NCBI GenBank assembly: GCA_903932685.1 | Contig: CAIZGX010000035.1 | Location: forward strand, 49,942 to 113,941 | Direction of reading: 5' to 3' | Length of the DNA stretch: 64,000 nucleotides | DNA from: an uncultured Bacteroidota bacterium | GTDB lineage: Bacteria > Bacteroidota > Bacteroidia > Flavobacteriales_D > Sanyastnellaceae | In this document: positions 46,692 through 55,930 of the stretch, piece after piece | Layout of the letters: each line of letters opens with the position of its first letter | How positions within the stretch are numbered: the first letter of the stretch is position 1 | The notes under the pieces: generated by a model | Database searches by the model: none | The model's input: the letters and a program-made list of their open reading frames with translations, nothing else | What the model was told of the DNA's origin: nothing | Program-made: the position numbers and the translations under genes

Positions 46692-47698
46692 AACGTTGCG
46701 CAAGGAATAATTCTTCTCTTCACTTTTCGCATGTTTCTGTTATTTGCCCACAAGTAGGTGAAGCTGATTTCATGTGAACCACCGGTGTTTCCCAAAGCAA
46801 GCTGAGAAGTTGTAATGTCATAGCTGTATCCAACCTTATACTTACCTGTTTGAAAGCCAATCAGTGCAGAAAATGAGTCTCTGTTCGGATGTTGGTATTG
46901 ATTCGATTTAATTGGAAGTCCGCGGTACCAAATTCCCAATACAACGGGATTCAATTCAGTATAAAGACCAATGTCAAGCTGATCGAATTTTCCCTGAGCC
47001 TGGTAATTGAATGCAAGAACCATGTCCTTTCCAACTTTAGAATAGTAATTCGATTTAATCTTCTTTCTAACTCCGCCGTGCACGGAAAGACGTGTTGGAA
47101 TAATTTCAGTCGTAGCGTTGTAAATAGCTTCATTAGGCTTATTCATATGAAAAACGGAAACACCCATCCAAGCTTTGGCTGAATAAAGCAAAGCGCCTGC
47201 AGACGCATCGAAATACTTTGCAGGACCGTATGAAATGGCTTCATAACTCGGATCTCCATCGCGTATCATTTGATCGTAAAATACTAAATTTCCAAAATCC
47301 AATGTCTTATTCACGAATCCCAATTGCAAAGCCGGGCGGAAAAACACTCCGCGTTTCACCTTCACTTCATATGCATATTGCAATTGGATCGAAGAGGTTT
47401 TCAAACTTCCAGTTCCCAACTTATCACTTCCTACAATAATTCCGAATCCGCTGTTGATGGAAGAAGCGTAATGATCGTAAGCGAAACGATAAGACTTGAA
47501 TCCACCGGGAATTAAGGACCACTGATTGCGGTACAAGGAACTAAATCTACTTTGCGCAGAAGCACCTGCAAATGCTGGATTCAAGAGCGTTGGTGCTGCA
47601 TAAAACTGCGTGTACTGTTGATCTTGAGCAACGGCATTCACTTCTAGCAATAGCACTACTGCGAAGAAAATATATCTGATTTTCATTGTGTCTTTCAT
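46688..47698 (-). CDS. PorP/SprF family type IX secretion membrane protein
   Basis: A 336-residue outer-membrane beta-barrel of the PorP/SprF family. A signal peptide (about 1-24) is followed by QQYTQFYAAPTLLNPAFAGA, the family's signature opening. SprF-type proteins are required for T9SS export of the specific type B cargo encoded next to them. Here the start overlaps the stop of the 1839-residue PKD protein by four bases (ATGA), so the pair is translationally coupled, the usual SprB-SprF arrangement. A second in-frame ATG lies 12 bases downstream, but the overlap favours the first. It ends tail-to-tail with the desaturase gene. Confidence 0.93.
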   Translation of the reverse strand: MKDTMKIRYIFFAVVLLLEVNAVAQDQQYTQFYAAPTLLNPAFAGASAQSRFSSLYRNQWSLIPGGFKSYRFAYDHYASSINSGFGIIVGSDKLGTGSLKTSSIQLQYAYEVKVKRGVFFRPALQLGFVNKTLDFGNLVFYDQMIRDGDPSYEAISYGPAKYFDASAGALLYSAKAWMGVSVFHMNKPNEAIYNATTEIIPTRLSVHGGVRKKIKSNYYSKVGKDMVLAFNYQAQGKFDQLDIGLYTELNPVVLGIWYRGLPIKSNQYQHPNRDSFSALIGFQTGKYKVGYSYDITTSQLALGNTGGSHEISFTYLWANNRNMRKVKRRIIPCATF

Positions 47699-50600
47699 CG
47701 CGCTAAAAGTGTTAAATCTCCAGTCATGATTTTACTTGTTCCATTCGAAAACGTAACCGATACTTTCCAGGCATAGACATCTTCCTTGCTCAATACGCCT
47801 CGGTAATAGCCGTCCCATCCGCGATGTATATCGTTCGTTTCAAAAATTTGTTCTCCCCACTTATTGAAGATTTGAAGTTCGTACAGAACCACTCCTTTGT
47901 GAAGAGGACAAAAGATATCGTTGGTATATCCGTACGGATCGTAATAGCCATCGCTTGGCCCGCTTGTTTTGGGTGTGAAGGCATTTGGATATTCCAAATA
48001 ACCATCACCGTATGCAAAGACAACATCTACAAGTGTCAATGTATCTGGACAGTTGAATTGATTGTTTGCAATCAACTGAATGCTGTACACGCCTTCAACA
48101 TCATAGAAATGCTTCGGGCTAATTTCATTACTCACAATTCCGTCACCGAATGACCATTCGAATATTGTTGCATTGTCACTTGCATTCTGACATAAAATCG
48201 GCTGATCTGGAACAACGACTTGATGCGGATTAACCGTGAAAGAAGCCACAGCGTTAGCGTGCACAATAAATAGATTCGTGAGTTCCAATGTATCATTCGT
48301 TCCATCGAAACCATGAACCACCAAAGTCGCTCCGAAAACTCCTGTTTGGTAAAACGTATAAACAGGATTGTCAGAAGTTGTGTATCCGCCATCGCTGAAG
48401 AACCACTCGTAACTATCTGCGTATTGGGAAAGATTGCTCAACGTCACAGTTAAAGGAACACAGCCTTCGCCATTTCCTTCAAACAAAGCAACAGGAGCAG
48501 GAGGAATTATGGTAATGCTTTGCGCGGTGGTATCGGTGCACAATCCTTCATTCACGATTAATTCAATGTTGTAAGTGCCCCAAGATGGAAACACATGACT
48601 ACCTGGATTAGAGACGTAATACTCACTTCCATCCTCCAATGTCCAGTTGTAACCAAGATTCGTCCCGATGGAATTTTCCTGAAAGGTTACGCTGTTGCTC
48701 GGCCAGGTCTGAACCAAGGGTGTTACTGTGAAAGCCGCGGTTGGAAAAGGATGAACAATTACCCAAAAATCAGTTGTCACTTCACAACCATAAATATTAG
48801 TCGCTGTTAAACTAACCACAAATGTTGTGTCAAACGGGTACGGATTGTAAAAATCTCCTTGCTCGTTAAAGCTTGTACTTGTGTCTCCGTTTCCTAAATT
48901 CCAGAAGTATGAAGTTGCACCCGCACTCTGATTATCGAAAACAACTTCGACCGGATTGCATCCTGAAACAATGACATCAGCATCGGCAACCACTTGCGGA
49001 AGAACGGTTACTTGATCGGCCCAAACATCGGTGCAGCCATTCGGAGCTTCTACAGTTAACGTAATTTGATACGTCTGAGGCTGATCAGATAAATTGAAAT
49101 ACGTATGTGTGTGCTGCGCTGCAGAAGTGGTTGAATTCAATGCGTCGCCATATTCCCATGAATATGCATTTGCTCCTTGTGATGCGTTGGCTAAATCAAC
49201 ATTCAAAGGGTAACAACCATAAACTGTATCTATGGCTGCAATAGCGGTCGGAGAATACAAGACAGCCAGCGGGTGACTAACACTATCAGAACATCCAAAC
49301 ACACTGGTAGAAATCAGCGACACGGTGTAATTCAAATCTTGAAGACTATTGTTGGAATACAAGTGATACGGATTGAAGGCATTTGAATAAAATCCATCAC
49401 CGAATGTCCATTCGGCCGAAGTGCCAAGGGTAGACGTATTGTTGAACTGCGCTTGAACAACCGCACAGGCTGCGCCTGTCCATGAGAAACTTGCCGTAAC
49501 GGAAGGATAAATTGTAATTTGAACAGTATCTATACTTGAACAAGTGCTTACTTGATTCGCTTGCAATACTGCTGCGTAAGTTACTGGTTGAGCGGTGTTG
49601 TTTACATACAAGAAATCGTGGGTTGCCGCAGTAGTTGTGCTCGTTTGTCCGTTTCCATAATTCCAATTGTAGCTTAGAGCATATTGAGAATTATTCTGGA
49701 AGGTGACATTCAACGGTGAACACCCGCTGTATTGCTGCGTTGACAGATTTGAAATTGCCTGAGGATTTACTGTAACATTGAATGAAATACTGTCAGCGCA
49801 ACCGAAACTGTTTTCAACATAACAGGTCACTGTGAAATTTTGTACCGACAGGGAATTATTCACATACGTATGGGTTGGAGAAGTGCTGATGGAAGTAGTC
49901 CCATCGCCGAAATTCCAGAAATAAGAAGAACCTCCCGGCATGTATGGCGTTTGCAGTGTAAAGGGCGAACAACCAACAACAATTGGCATCGCCCATTGTA
50001 AGTCCAGCGAAGGACTTACTTGTACTGCCACGCTTGCGCTATCAGAACATCCCTGAGTAGACGTCACGGTTAACTCTGTTTCAAACGTATTCAACACACC
50101 ATTGATATTGTAGAAAGTATGTGAAACGTTTTCTGAATTCGCAGAGAGTCCATCACCGAAACTCCAATCAAACTGATTTCCATTCAAAGATGTGTTTTGA
50201 AAATCGACTTGAAGTGGACTGCATCCCGCTATTTCAGAATATGCGAATGACGCATTCACTTCTGGATAAACATGAACGAAATAAGTTTCTGCATCGGTAC
50301 AACCATACATAGAAGTTCCTACCAAATGAACGGTATAATCCACAGTGCTGCCTGAAAGGTTTTCATAAGTATAGGAAGGGTTTGCGACGCTGGACACATC
50401 ACCATTTCCGAAGCTCCATGCGTAATTAGAAACACCCGGGAAAAACGGCGCTTCAAACGTGAAAGGCGAACACCCTGAAACCGTTGGATTGAACAATGGG
50501 AAAATCAACGGAGGATAAATCAAGACCTCGTTGCTAACGGTATCCGCACAACCACCAATAGAAGAAGCAATCAAACTTACATTCCATGTATTCGGAACGC

Positions 50601-53214
50601 CGGTGGCGTTAGTATACAAATGCGATCCATTCAACCCTGTTGAACTACTACCATCGCCATAATTCCAAACATACGACGTCGCATTTGTAGAGGTATTCGC
50701 AAACCCAATCGTTATCGGCGCACATCCGTCAACGTCAGTTTGCGAAAAAGATGCATGCGGTTGGGGGTAAACAGTAACCGGAAAAGTAATGCTGTCGAAG
50801 CAACCGAATGCCGATTCACCTAAGAGTGATACAGTAAAATTCTGAGTTGCATTCGTAGAGTTATTGTACGTGTGAACCGGTGAAATAAGTGATGAAATAA
50901 ATCCATCACCGAAGTTCCATGAAAACCCTTGAATACCTCCTACGGCCGGCATTTGAGCGCTAAACGGAGAACATCCTTCCAACGTTGTAAATGGAAGTTG
51001 AATATCCAAAATTGGATATATTGGAAGCGCCAATGTCGCAGTATCCAAACATCCCCCACTCGAATAAGCTACTAACGTTACATCGTACCACCACAAAAAT
51101 CCACTGTTATTGTTGTAGGCGTGATTCGGATCTTCAACAATCGATGTTGCGCCATCGCCAAAATTCCAAGCGTAAGAAGTGGCGCCCAACGATAAACTAT
51201 TAAACTCAACAGGTGCTGATGAACAACCCAATTCATTGTTTGCGATTTCGAAATTCGCCACAGCACCGCCTAACACAGTAACAACACTACTCTGTGTGTT
51301 AGTGCATCCAAATTCATTGATGGCAGTAAGGACAACGTTGTACGGCAAATTGTATATCGTGTTGTTTCCAAACACATGCAATTCATTTGTGTTGGTTGAA
51401 AGAGGACCATCGTTGAAGTTCCATGAATAAGAGGTCGCTCCCTGAGAAGCGTTGGTGAATGCGACTTCCAAAGGTTGACAACCAGAAACAACATCTTGCG
51501 TAAACGAAGCCGTTGGATTCGGATGAACTGTAATATTCCCTTGGGCACTCGCCGAACAATAAGGTGTACTAATGTTTAATGTAATTGGAAAGGTTCCTTC
51601 GGCTGCGTAGACATGTGTTGGCGTCAATTGGCTCGAAGTGCCGCCATCGCCAAACGTCCATTGAGCGCTCGTTATCGGGTTTCCAGGTGCAGTGACAGAT
51701 ATATTGGTGAAGATTGCATTAGCCCCGACACACGGACTTGTGACAGTAAACGCAGGAACAGGAGTTGCATAGACGTGCAAGACTTCAGTATCTGTCTTCG
51801 TGCAACCGTTTGCGCCGGTTACTAAAACCGAAACAGTATAGTTTCCAGGTGCAGTAATCGAAAGCGTATCTGGATTCTGTCCAGAGTACGTGCCGAATGC
51901 CCCCAAATTCCATTCAAATAAAATTCCCAAACTAGAGACTACATTCAACGCGGTTATAAGCGAATCGCACGCTTGCGCAGGTGATGCCGTAATGCTCGCT
52001 GTTGGACTTGGAAGAACAGTTACCACAACTGTTGCGGTATCGGCACAAGCACTGCCCCAACCGTTATTGAACACGCGATTACTAACTACAAAAGTTCCTG
52101 CAGTATTAAACGTGAAATTCACATTTCCACTTCCTAAATTCTGCCAGTTATTGTTGTTTCCGAAGTTCCATTGGTAAGATTGGTTTGTTCCGGTTGAACC
52201 TTGATAAAACGTCACCTGTCCTCCTGAGCAGATGGTATCCGTAGATGCAGAAATACTCGCAACCGGCGGAGGAACAATGTGAACGGTAATTGAGTCTTCA
52301 ACCACACCACAATAACTGCTATCCGAAAGTGTGACAGTATAATCGCCTATCCCAGGAAATGCAATCGTTTGCGGAAGGGTTGGCGGCCAAGGCAACCACG
52401 CGGTCACTGAATCAACCCCTTGTCCCCAATAGTTTCCAAAGTTCCAACGCTCTTGACGTTGAAATGTATTTCCTTGATTCAAACAATTTCGAATCGATGT
52501 ATTGTTGAAGGTGAATGCTGTATCTGGGAAACACTGCGTAATTGCAGAGGCTCCAATCTGCGCTTGGTCAAGTGTCCACACATTCACCGGATTGAACGTG
52601 GCAACCGAAGGATTTCCTTGAAGAATATTACAATAGTTTGAAGCCGTTAAAGAGACCGTGGTTTCGCAATTGATAGCGCTTGAACTGTTGTACAAATGAC
52701 TTACCACTTCGTTAAAATTGGAGGCCCCAAATTCAATCGGAGGAGAACCATCACCAAAATTCCAAGTGAACTGTGTGGTTTCAGATACGTTTGTTGAAGA
52801 GTTTAAAAATTCTACAGCAGCCGGCGCACACACTTGTGTGGCAACATTTCCAGGAAGTTGAATAGAAGCATTAGTTGGCTGTTCCATAACCACTACTCCA
52901 ACAATCGAACAACCAGTTCCCCCCTCAGTAACACTCACCACGAAAGTGTCAACCGCAGCAACGTAGGTGTGCTGAAGAACGGTTGGACTTGACCAGGTAA
53001 CGCCTGTGGCTGCAGACGAACCATCGCCCCAATCTATGGTATAATTGTCCCAGGTTCCAGAGGGCTGAAGATTCAGTGAAAAATTTCCTCCTGAGCAACC
53101 AAACCAATAAGGCGTTGACACAAGGTTTCCATCATAATCGTAGACACTTGGACATTGCGCGCCAACATTGTTTAGCGCTGAACAAAATAATATTACGAGT
53201 AACGCTCTTCTCAT
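47695..53214 (-). CDS. Giant PKD-repeat surface adhesin, SprB-like, with type B T9SS sorting domain
   Basis: A 1839-residue secreted protein. After a signal peptide (about 1-19) there are about twenty PKD-like domains, counted from W-x-F/L/Y-G-D/N-G motifs such as TWNFGDGSP and SYFWNFGDG. In the central part the domains alternate between two subtypes, starting GCSPF or GC(S/A)P(L/I), making a two-domain repeat of about 500 bases present three times. The C-terminus is a gliding-motility-type sorting domain: EYPNAFTPKTSGPSDGYYD to LTLLAR. The coupled SprF-like gene follows. By analogy with SprB it may be a mobile adhesin or filament; SprB itself is much larger, so this is inference. No protease or glycanase module is seen. 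Confidence 0.92.
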   Translation of the reverse strand: MRRALLVILFCSALNNVGAQCPSVYDYDGNLVSTPYWFGCSGGNFSLNLQPSGTWDNYTIDWGDGSSAATGVTWSSPTVLQHTYVAAVDTFVVSVTEGGTGCSIVGVVVMEQPTNASIQLPGNVATQVCAPAAVEFLNSSTNVSETTQFTWNFGDGSPPIEFGASNFNEVVSHLYNSSSAINCETTVSLTASNYCNILQGNPSVATFNPVNVWTLDQAQIGASAITQCFPDTAFTFNNTSIRNCLNQGNTFQRQERWNFGNYWGQGVDSVTAWLPWPPTLPQTIAFPGIGDYTVTLSDSSYCGVVEDSITVHIVPPPVASISASTDTICSGGQVTFYQGSTGTNQSYQWNFGNNNNWQNLGSGNVNFTFNTAGTFVVSNRVFNNGWGSACADTATVVVTVLPSPTASITASPAQACDSLITALNVVSSLGILFEWNLGAFGTYSGQNPDTLSITAPGNYTVSVLVTGANGCTKTDTEVLHVYATPVPAFTVTSPCVGANAIFTNISVTAPGNPITSAQWTFGDGGTSSQLTPTHVYAAEGTFPITLNISTPYCSASAQGNITVHPNPTASFTQDVVSGCQPLEVAFTNASQGATSYSWNFNDGPLSTNTNELHVFGNNTIYNLPYNVVLTAINEFGCTNTQSSVVTVLGGAVANFEIANNELGCSSAPVEFNSLSLGATSYAWNFGDGATSIVEDPNHAYNNNSGFLWWYDVTLVAYSSGGCLDTATLALPIYPILDIQLPFTTLEGCSPFSAQMPAVGGIQGFSWNFGDGFISSLISPVHTYNNSTNATQNFTVSLLGESAFGCFDSITFPVTVYPQPHASFSQTDVDGCAPITIGFANTSTNATSYVWNYGDGSSSTGLNGSHLYTNATGVPNTWNVSLIASSIGGCADTVSNEVLIYPPLIFPLFNPTVSGCSPFTFEAPFFPGVSNYAWSFGNGDVSSVANPSYTYENLSGSTVDYTVHLVGTSMYGCTDAETYFVHVYPEVNASFAYSEIAGCSPLQVDFQNTSLNGNQFDWSFGDGLSANSENVSHTFYNINGVLNTFETELTVTSTQGCSDSASVAVQVSPSLDLQWAMPIVVGCSPFTLQTPYMPGGSSYFWNFGDGTTSISTSPTHTYVNNSLSVQNFTVTCYVENSFGCADSISFNVTVNPQAISNLSTQQYSGCSPLNVTFQNNSQYALSYNWNYGNGQTSTTTAATHDFLYVNNTAQPVTYAAVLQANQVSTCSSIDTVQITIYPSVTASFSWTGAACAVVQAQFNNTSTLGTSAEWTFGDGFYSNAFNPYHLYSNNSLQDLNYTVSLISTSVFGCSDSVSHPLAVLYSPTAIAAIDTVYGCYPLNVDLANASQGANAYSWEYGDALNSTTSAAQHTHTYFNLSDQPQTYQITLTVEAPNGCTDVWADQVTVLPQVVADADVIVSGCNPVEVVFDNQSAGATSYFWNLGNGDTSTSFNEQGDFYNPYPFDTTFVVSLTATNIYGCEVTTDFWVIVHPFPTAAFTVTPLVQTWPSNSVTFQENSIGTNLGYNWTLEDGSEYYVSNPGSHVFPSWGTYNIELIVNEGLCTDTTAQSITIIPPAPVALFEGNGEGCVPLTVTLSNLSQYADSYEWFFSDGGYTTSDNPVYTFYQTGVFGATLVVHGFDGTNDTLELTNLFIVHANAVASFTVNPHQVVVPDQPILCQNASDNATIFEWSFGDGIVSNEISPKHFYDVEGVYSIQLIANNQFNCPDTLTLVDVVFAYGDGYLEYPNAFTPKTSGPSDGYYDPYGYTNDIFCPLHKGVVLYELQIFNKWGEQIFETNDIHRGWDGYYRGVLSKEDVYAWKVSVTFSNGTSKIMTGDLTLLAR
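49510..51020 (-). repeat. Three copies of a two-PKD-domain unit inside the adhesin gene
   Basis: Within the adhesin, domains alternate as A-B-A-B-A-B. A-type domains have a GCSPF motif followed by Pro-rich text; B-type domains have GCxP(L/I) followed by NxS and a W-N/S-Y/F-G motif. Each A-B pair spans about 500 bases. Boundaries are approximate and judged from protein motifs. Confidence 0.6.
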
Positions 53215-53307
53215 GTGTGTATCCTACGAACTGAATTAAAAAAGGTTCGCACAAAGAGAAAAGTTTTTTCAACAAGAAATAGAAACCCCTCGCGAAGTTG
53301 TCGACAA

Positions 53308-53796
53308 TTAACCTTCGGTAAGTTTCAGACTCTCTGCCATCTCAGCCACAGCGGGACAAACAAGCGTATTGCGAAAAGTAAGAGACATGATTTGCGTCAT
53401 ATTTTTCCGATCGGTATGCGGGTATTCGCGGCACGCCTTGGGCCTAACTTCATAGATGTTGCAACTATTGTCTTCCAAATTTAAGAACGAACAGGGACTT
53501 GAATTTAGCACCCAATCACGCATTTCATCCATATGCAAATACTTGTCTGTAAACTCTGCAACTCGCATTCCCAAGTGCTTTGCTATGCGTTCAATATCCA
53601 CATCGCGAAAAATTGGACTGGTGGTTCTGCAACAATTCCCGCAGGTTAAGCAATCGGTCTTTGCAAAAACTTGCTTATGCAATGCATGAAAAACATCATC
53701 GATTTTTTTCTTCTTTGCTAAACGATTGAAGAGTTTCTTATTCTCTTTCACATTTTTTCGCGCTTCCTCTAAAAATCGTGTTTGCTTGTCATTCAT
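53308..53796 (-). CDS. YkgJ family cysteine-cluster protein
   Basis: A 162-residue cytosolic protein of the zinc/iron-chelating YkgJ (CxxCxxCC) family. The cluster is TDCLTCGNCCR near residue 50, followed by CSFL, CNIY and KACREYP cysteines. Family members are thought to bind Zn or an Fe-S centre; biochemical roles are little known. The start overlaps the end of the di-haem peroxidase gene by eight bases, making it the last gene of the MbnP/di-haem unit. That placement suggests a role in metal handling or maturation for those enzymes (inference). The following gap of 93 bases before the adhesin start holds no clear terminator. Confidence 0.9.
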   Translation of the reverse strand: MNDKQTRFLEEARKNVKENKKLFNRLAKKKKIDDVFHALHKQVFAKTDCLTCGNCCRTTSPIFRDVDIERIAKHLGMRVAEFTDKYLHMDEMRDWVLNSSPCSFLNLEDNSCNIYEVRPKACREYPHTDRKNMTQIMSLTFRNTLVCPAVAEMAESLKLTEG

Positions 53797-54877
53797 GTGG
53801 ATCAGAAAATACAGGGTTGTTTAGGAATGACGTATCTGTCAGACATTTTAAGAACGCAATTAAATCAGACTTAGATTGTGCGCTCAATTGCAATCCGCCT
53901 ACTGTAAATTTCATGAACGGATCAATGGTGGCACTCGGTATTCCTCCGCTGTTGTAGTGATCTATTACTTGCTCCAACGTTGTAAATCTTCCGTCGTGCA
54001 TGTAAGGACCTGATAATTCAACATTGCGCAAGGTAGGTGTTTTGAATTTCCCATTGTCGTAAACACTTCCTGTCACTGCGCCTCTTCCTAAGTCGCTGAA
54101 CGTTGCGTCTAGTCCGTTATTGTGAAACAGATAGTCGCTCATTTGCATGCTCCCAAATCCGTGACAATGGAAACAATCCGCTCCAAAACTTCCACCAGGA
54201 ACTTCATCCGGACTTCCACCTTCAGTCAGAAACAAATTGAAACCGTGCAATTCTTCAGGAGTAAATTGGTATTGCCCTATGCGTTGCTTATCGAATTTCG
54301 AATCTGAAGAAATCATCGTTCTTAAGAATGAAGCAATGGCCTTTACAATCTTTTCTTTGGTGACTTCCGCTGAACCATAGGCTTTGTAGAATAACGCGTC
54401 GTACATAGCATCCGCATCTATTTGCTCAACGGCATGATTCCAGTCTTCTGCCATTTCAATGGGATTTTCAACAGGCTCATAAATTTGATCTTCAAGTGTT
54501 ACAGCCCTTCCATCCCAAAAATAAGTTGGCGACCAACCCATGTTTACTAAAGGCATAGCCTGACGAGTGCCTACTTCACCGTTGATTCCAACGGAATACT
54601 GACGCGGATCTGAAAATCCGTGCTCGGGCAAATGGCACGTTCCGCAAGACATCTGGTCATTGCCGCTCAATTTCTTTTCCCAAAATAAATAACGCCCCAA
54701 ATTCACACCTTCCACCGTTAAAGGATTATCTGCAGGAATATCCATGGGAGGAAAAAACGGGGGGATAACCAAATTGTACGGGGTTGCATTTGGACCTTCA
54801 GGAGCCTCATGCGTGCAAGTCCACAAGAGACTTGCCAATGCAATAAGAAAAAAGAAAGTGAAACGCCGTGCGGTCAT
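53789..54877 (-). CDS. Di-haem cytochrome c peroxidase/MauG-family lipoprotein 1
   Basis: The ATG at 54877 gives 362 residues with a lipoprotein signal (FTFFFLIALASLLWTC); a longer frame to 54904 is less likely. Two haem-binding motifs are seen: CGTCH (78-82) and CFHCH (235-239). The second-haem region reads FKTPTLRNVELSGPYMHDG, then TLEQVIDHYN. There the Tyr (residue 308) stands where classical bacterial cytochrome c peroxidases have Met and MauG has its haem-ligand Tyr, by alignment from memory. That favours a MauG/MbnH-like enzyme oxidising a protein side chain rather than a plain peroxidase. It follows its paralogue by 45 bases and overlaps the YkgJ gene. Confidence 0.87.
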   Translation of the reverse strand: MTARRFTFFFLIALASLLWTCTHEAPEGPNATPYNLVIPPFFPPMDIPADNPLTVEGVNLGRYLFWEKKLSGNDQMSCGTCHLPEHGFSDPRQYSVGINGEVGTRQAMPLVNMGWSPTYFWDGRAVTLEDQIYEPVENPIEMAEDWNHAVEQIDADAMYDALFYKAYGSAEVTKEKIVKAIASFLRTMISSDSKFDKQRIGQYQFTPEELHGFNLFLTEGGSPDEVPGGSFGADCFHCHGFGSMQMSDYLFHNNGLDATFSDLGRGAVTGSVYDNGKFKTPTLRNVELSGPYMHDGRFTTLEQVIDHYNSGGIPSATIDPFMKFTVGGLQLSAQSKSDLIAFLKCLTDTSFLNNPVFSDPHE

Positions 54878-54922
54878 ACCCCAAAAATACGCGAGAAAGA
54901 ACAAACAAATTTATTTCATTCG

Positions 54923-55930
54923 CTAATCTTGCTCAGCCGCTAAGAATTTTTCATTCTGAACAAAATTCCAATCGGTTAAAGTTTCTAAAAACGCCACAAG
55001 CGCTCGCTCCTCTTCCGCGCTTAAATTCAATTTTCGAATTCTTGTTTCCCGCGTTGCGCCTTGCCCACCACCTTCGTTATAAAATGAAACTACCTCTTCC
55101 AACGAACTCATAGAACCGTTGTGCATGTATGGCGCTGTTAATTCGATATTACGCAAGGTGGGGGTCTTGAATTTTCCACGGTCAGATGCTAAATAGGTTC
55201 TGCGCTCCAAACCAATATCAGAATCTTCAAAGCCTAAACTGTAAAACTGATAATCGGTAAAAAACGGCCCCGCATGACAACTGCTGCATTGCGTGCGTTC
55301 AGAAAAAAACAATGCCATTCCTTGTTTTTCCAATTCCGAGTAATCGTTCGAATTCAAAAAATAATATCGATCGAATTTTGAATCACCACTGATTAAAGCA
55401 CGCTCGAAGCAAGCCAAGGCGCGCGTTATCGCAAACGCATCCAATTCCCTTCCGTATGCTGCTTTGCTCAATGCCGAATAATTCTCACTAGACTTCAATC
55501 GATCGATGAGCTCTTCCATGCTCAACGACAATTCATGTTTTTCATGAATGGGTCCGAGCGCTTGCAATTCCAATGTTGGCACTCCACCTTCGCTCATGAA
55601 ATAAGGAGACCAAGCTAAATTGGCGAGTGTTGGTGCGTTGCGAGCAAATTCATTTTCATGGAAGGAAGAAACTGCTCTTCCATCGGTGAAGGCCGCAGGC
55701 AAGCGGTGACAAGAGGCGCAGGAAAGGTCTTCGTTCTTCGACAACTTAACTTCATAAAATAATTTCTTTCCTAATTCGAATCGAAGATGCGTGGGTTCAT
55801 TCCCTTCTGGAAAATTTATTTGTGGAAAATAATGCGGTTGTTTGAATGAAATCGCCCTGTCCTTTAATCCTTCTTCGGCACAGCCTGAAAGGATTCCTGA
55901 CAAGAAAACACAAAAAATTAATTTCTTCAT
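54923..55930 (-). CDS. Di-haem cytochrome c peroxidase/MauG-family lipoprotein 2
   Basis: A 335-residue lipoprotein (signal MKKLIFCVFLSGILSGC, lipid Cys17) with haem motifs CASCH (71-75) and CSSCH (215-219). The second-haem segment is FKTPTLRNIELTAPYMHNG, then SLEEVVSFYN, with Tyr284 at the MauG-type ligand position. It is clearly a paralogue of the next gene but somewhat shorter. Its ATG overlaps the MbnP-family stop by four bases (ATGA), so the two are translationally coupled. Known MbnH enzymes oxidise a Trp of their MbnP partner to kynurenine; the coupling makes this the best candidate for that reaction here. Confidence 0.88.
   Translation of the reverse strand: MKKLIFCVFLSGILSGCAEEGLKDRAISFKQPHYFPQINFPEGNEPTHLRFELGKKLFYEVKLSKNEDLSCASCHRLPAAFTDGRAVSSFHENEFARNAPTLANLAWSPYFMSEGGVPTLELQALGPIHEKHELSLSMEELIDRLKSSENYSALSKAAYGRELDAFAITRALACFERALISGDSKFDRYYFLNSNDYSELEKQGMALFFSERTQCSSCHAGPFFTDYQFYSLGFEDSDIGLERRTYLASDRGKFKTPTLRNIELTAPYMHNGSMSSLEEVVSFYNEGGGQGATRETRIRKLNLSAEEERALVAFLETLTDWNFVQNEKFLAAEQD

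Noticed and set aside
53789..55930. Simple periplasmic peroxide-detoxifying cytochrome c peroxidases
   Set aside because: Possible, but the MbnP coupling and Tyr at the Met-ligand position favour MauG/MbnH-type enzymes; only a di-haem family call is firm.
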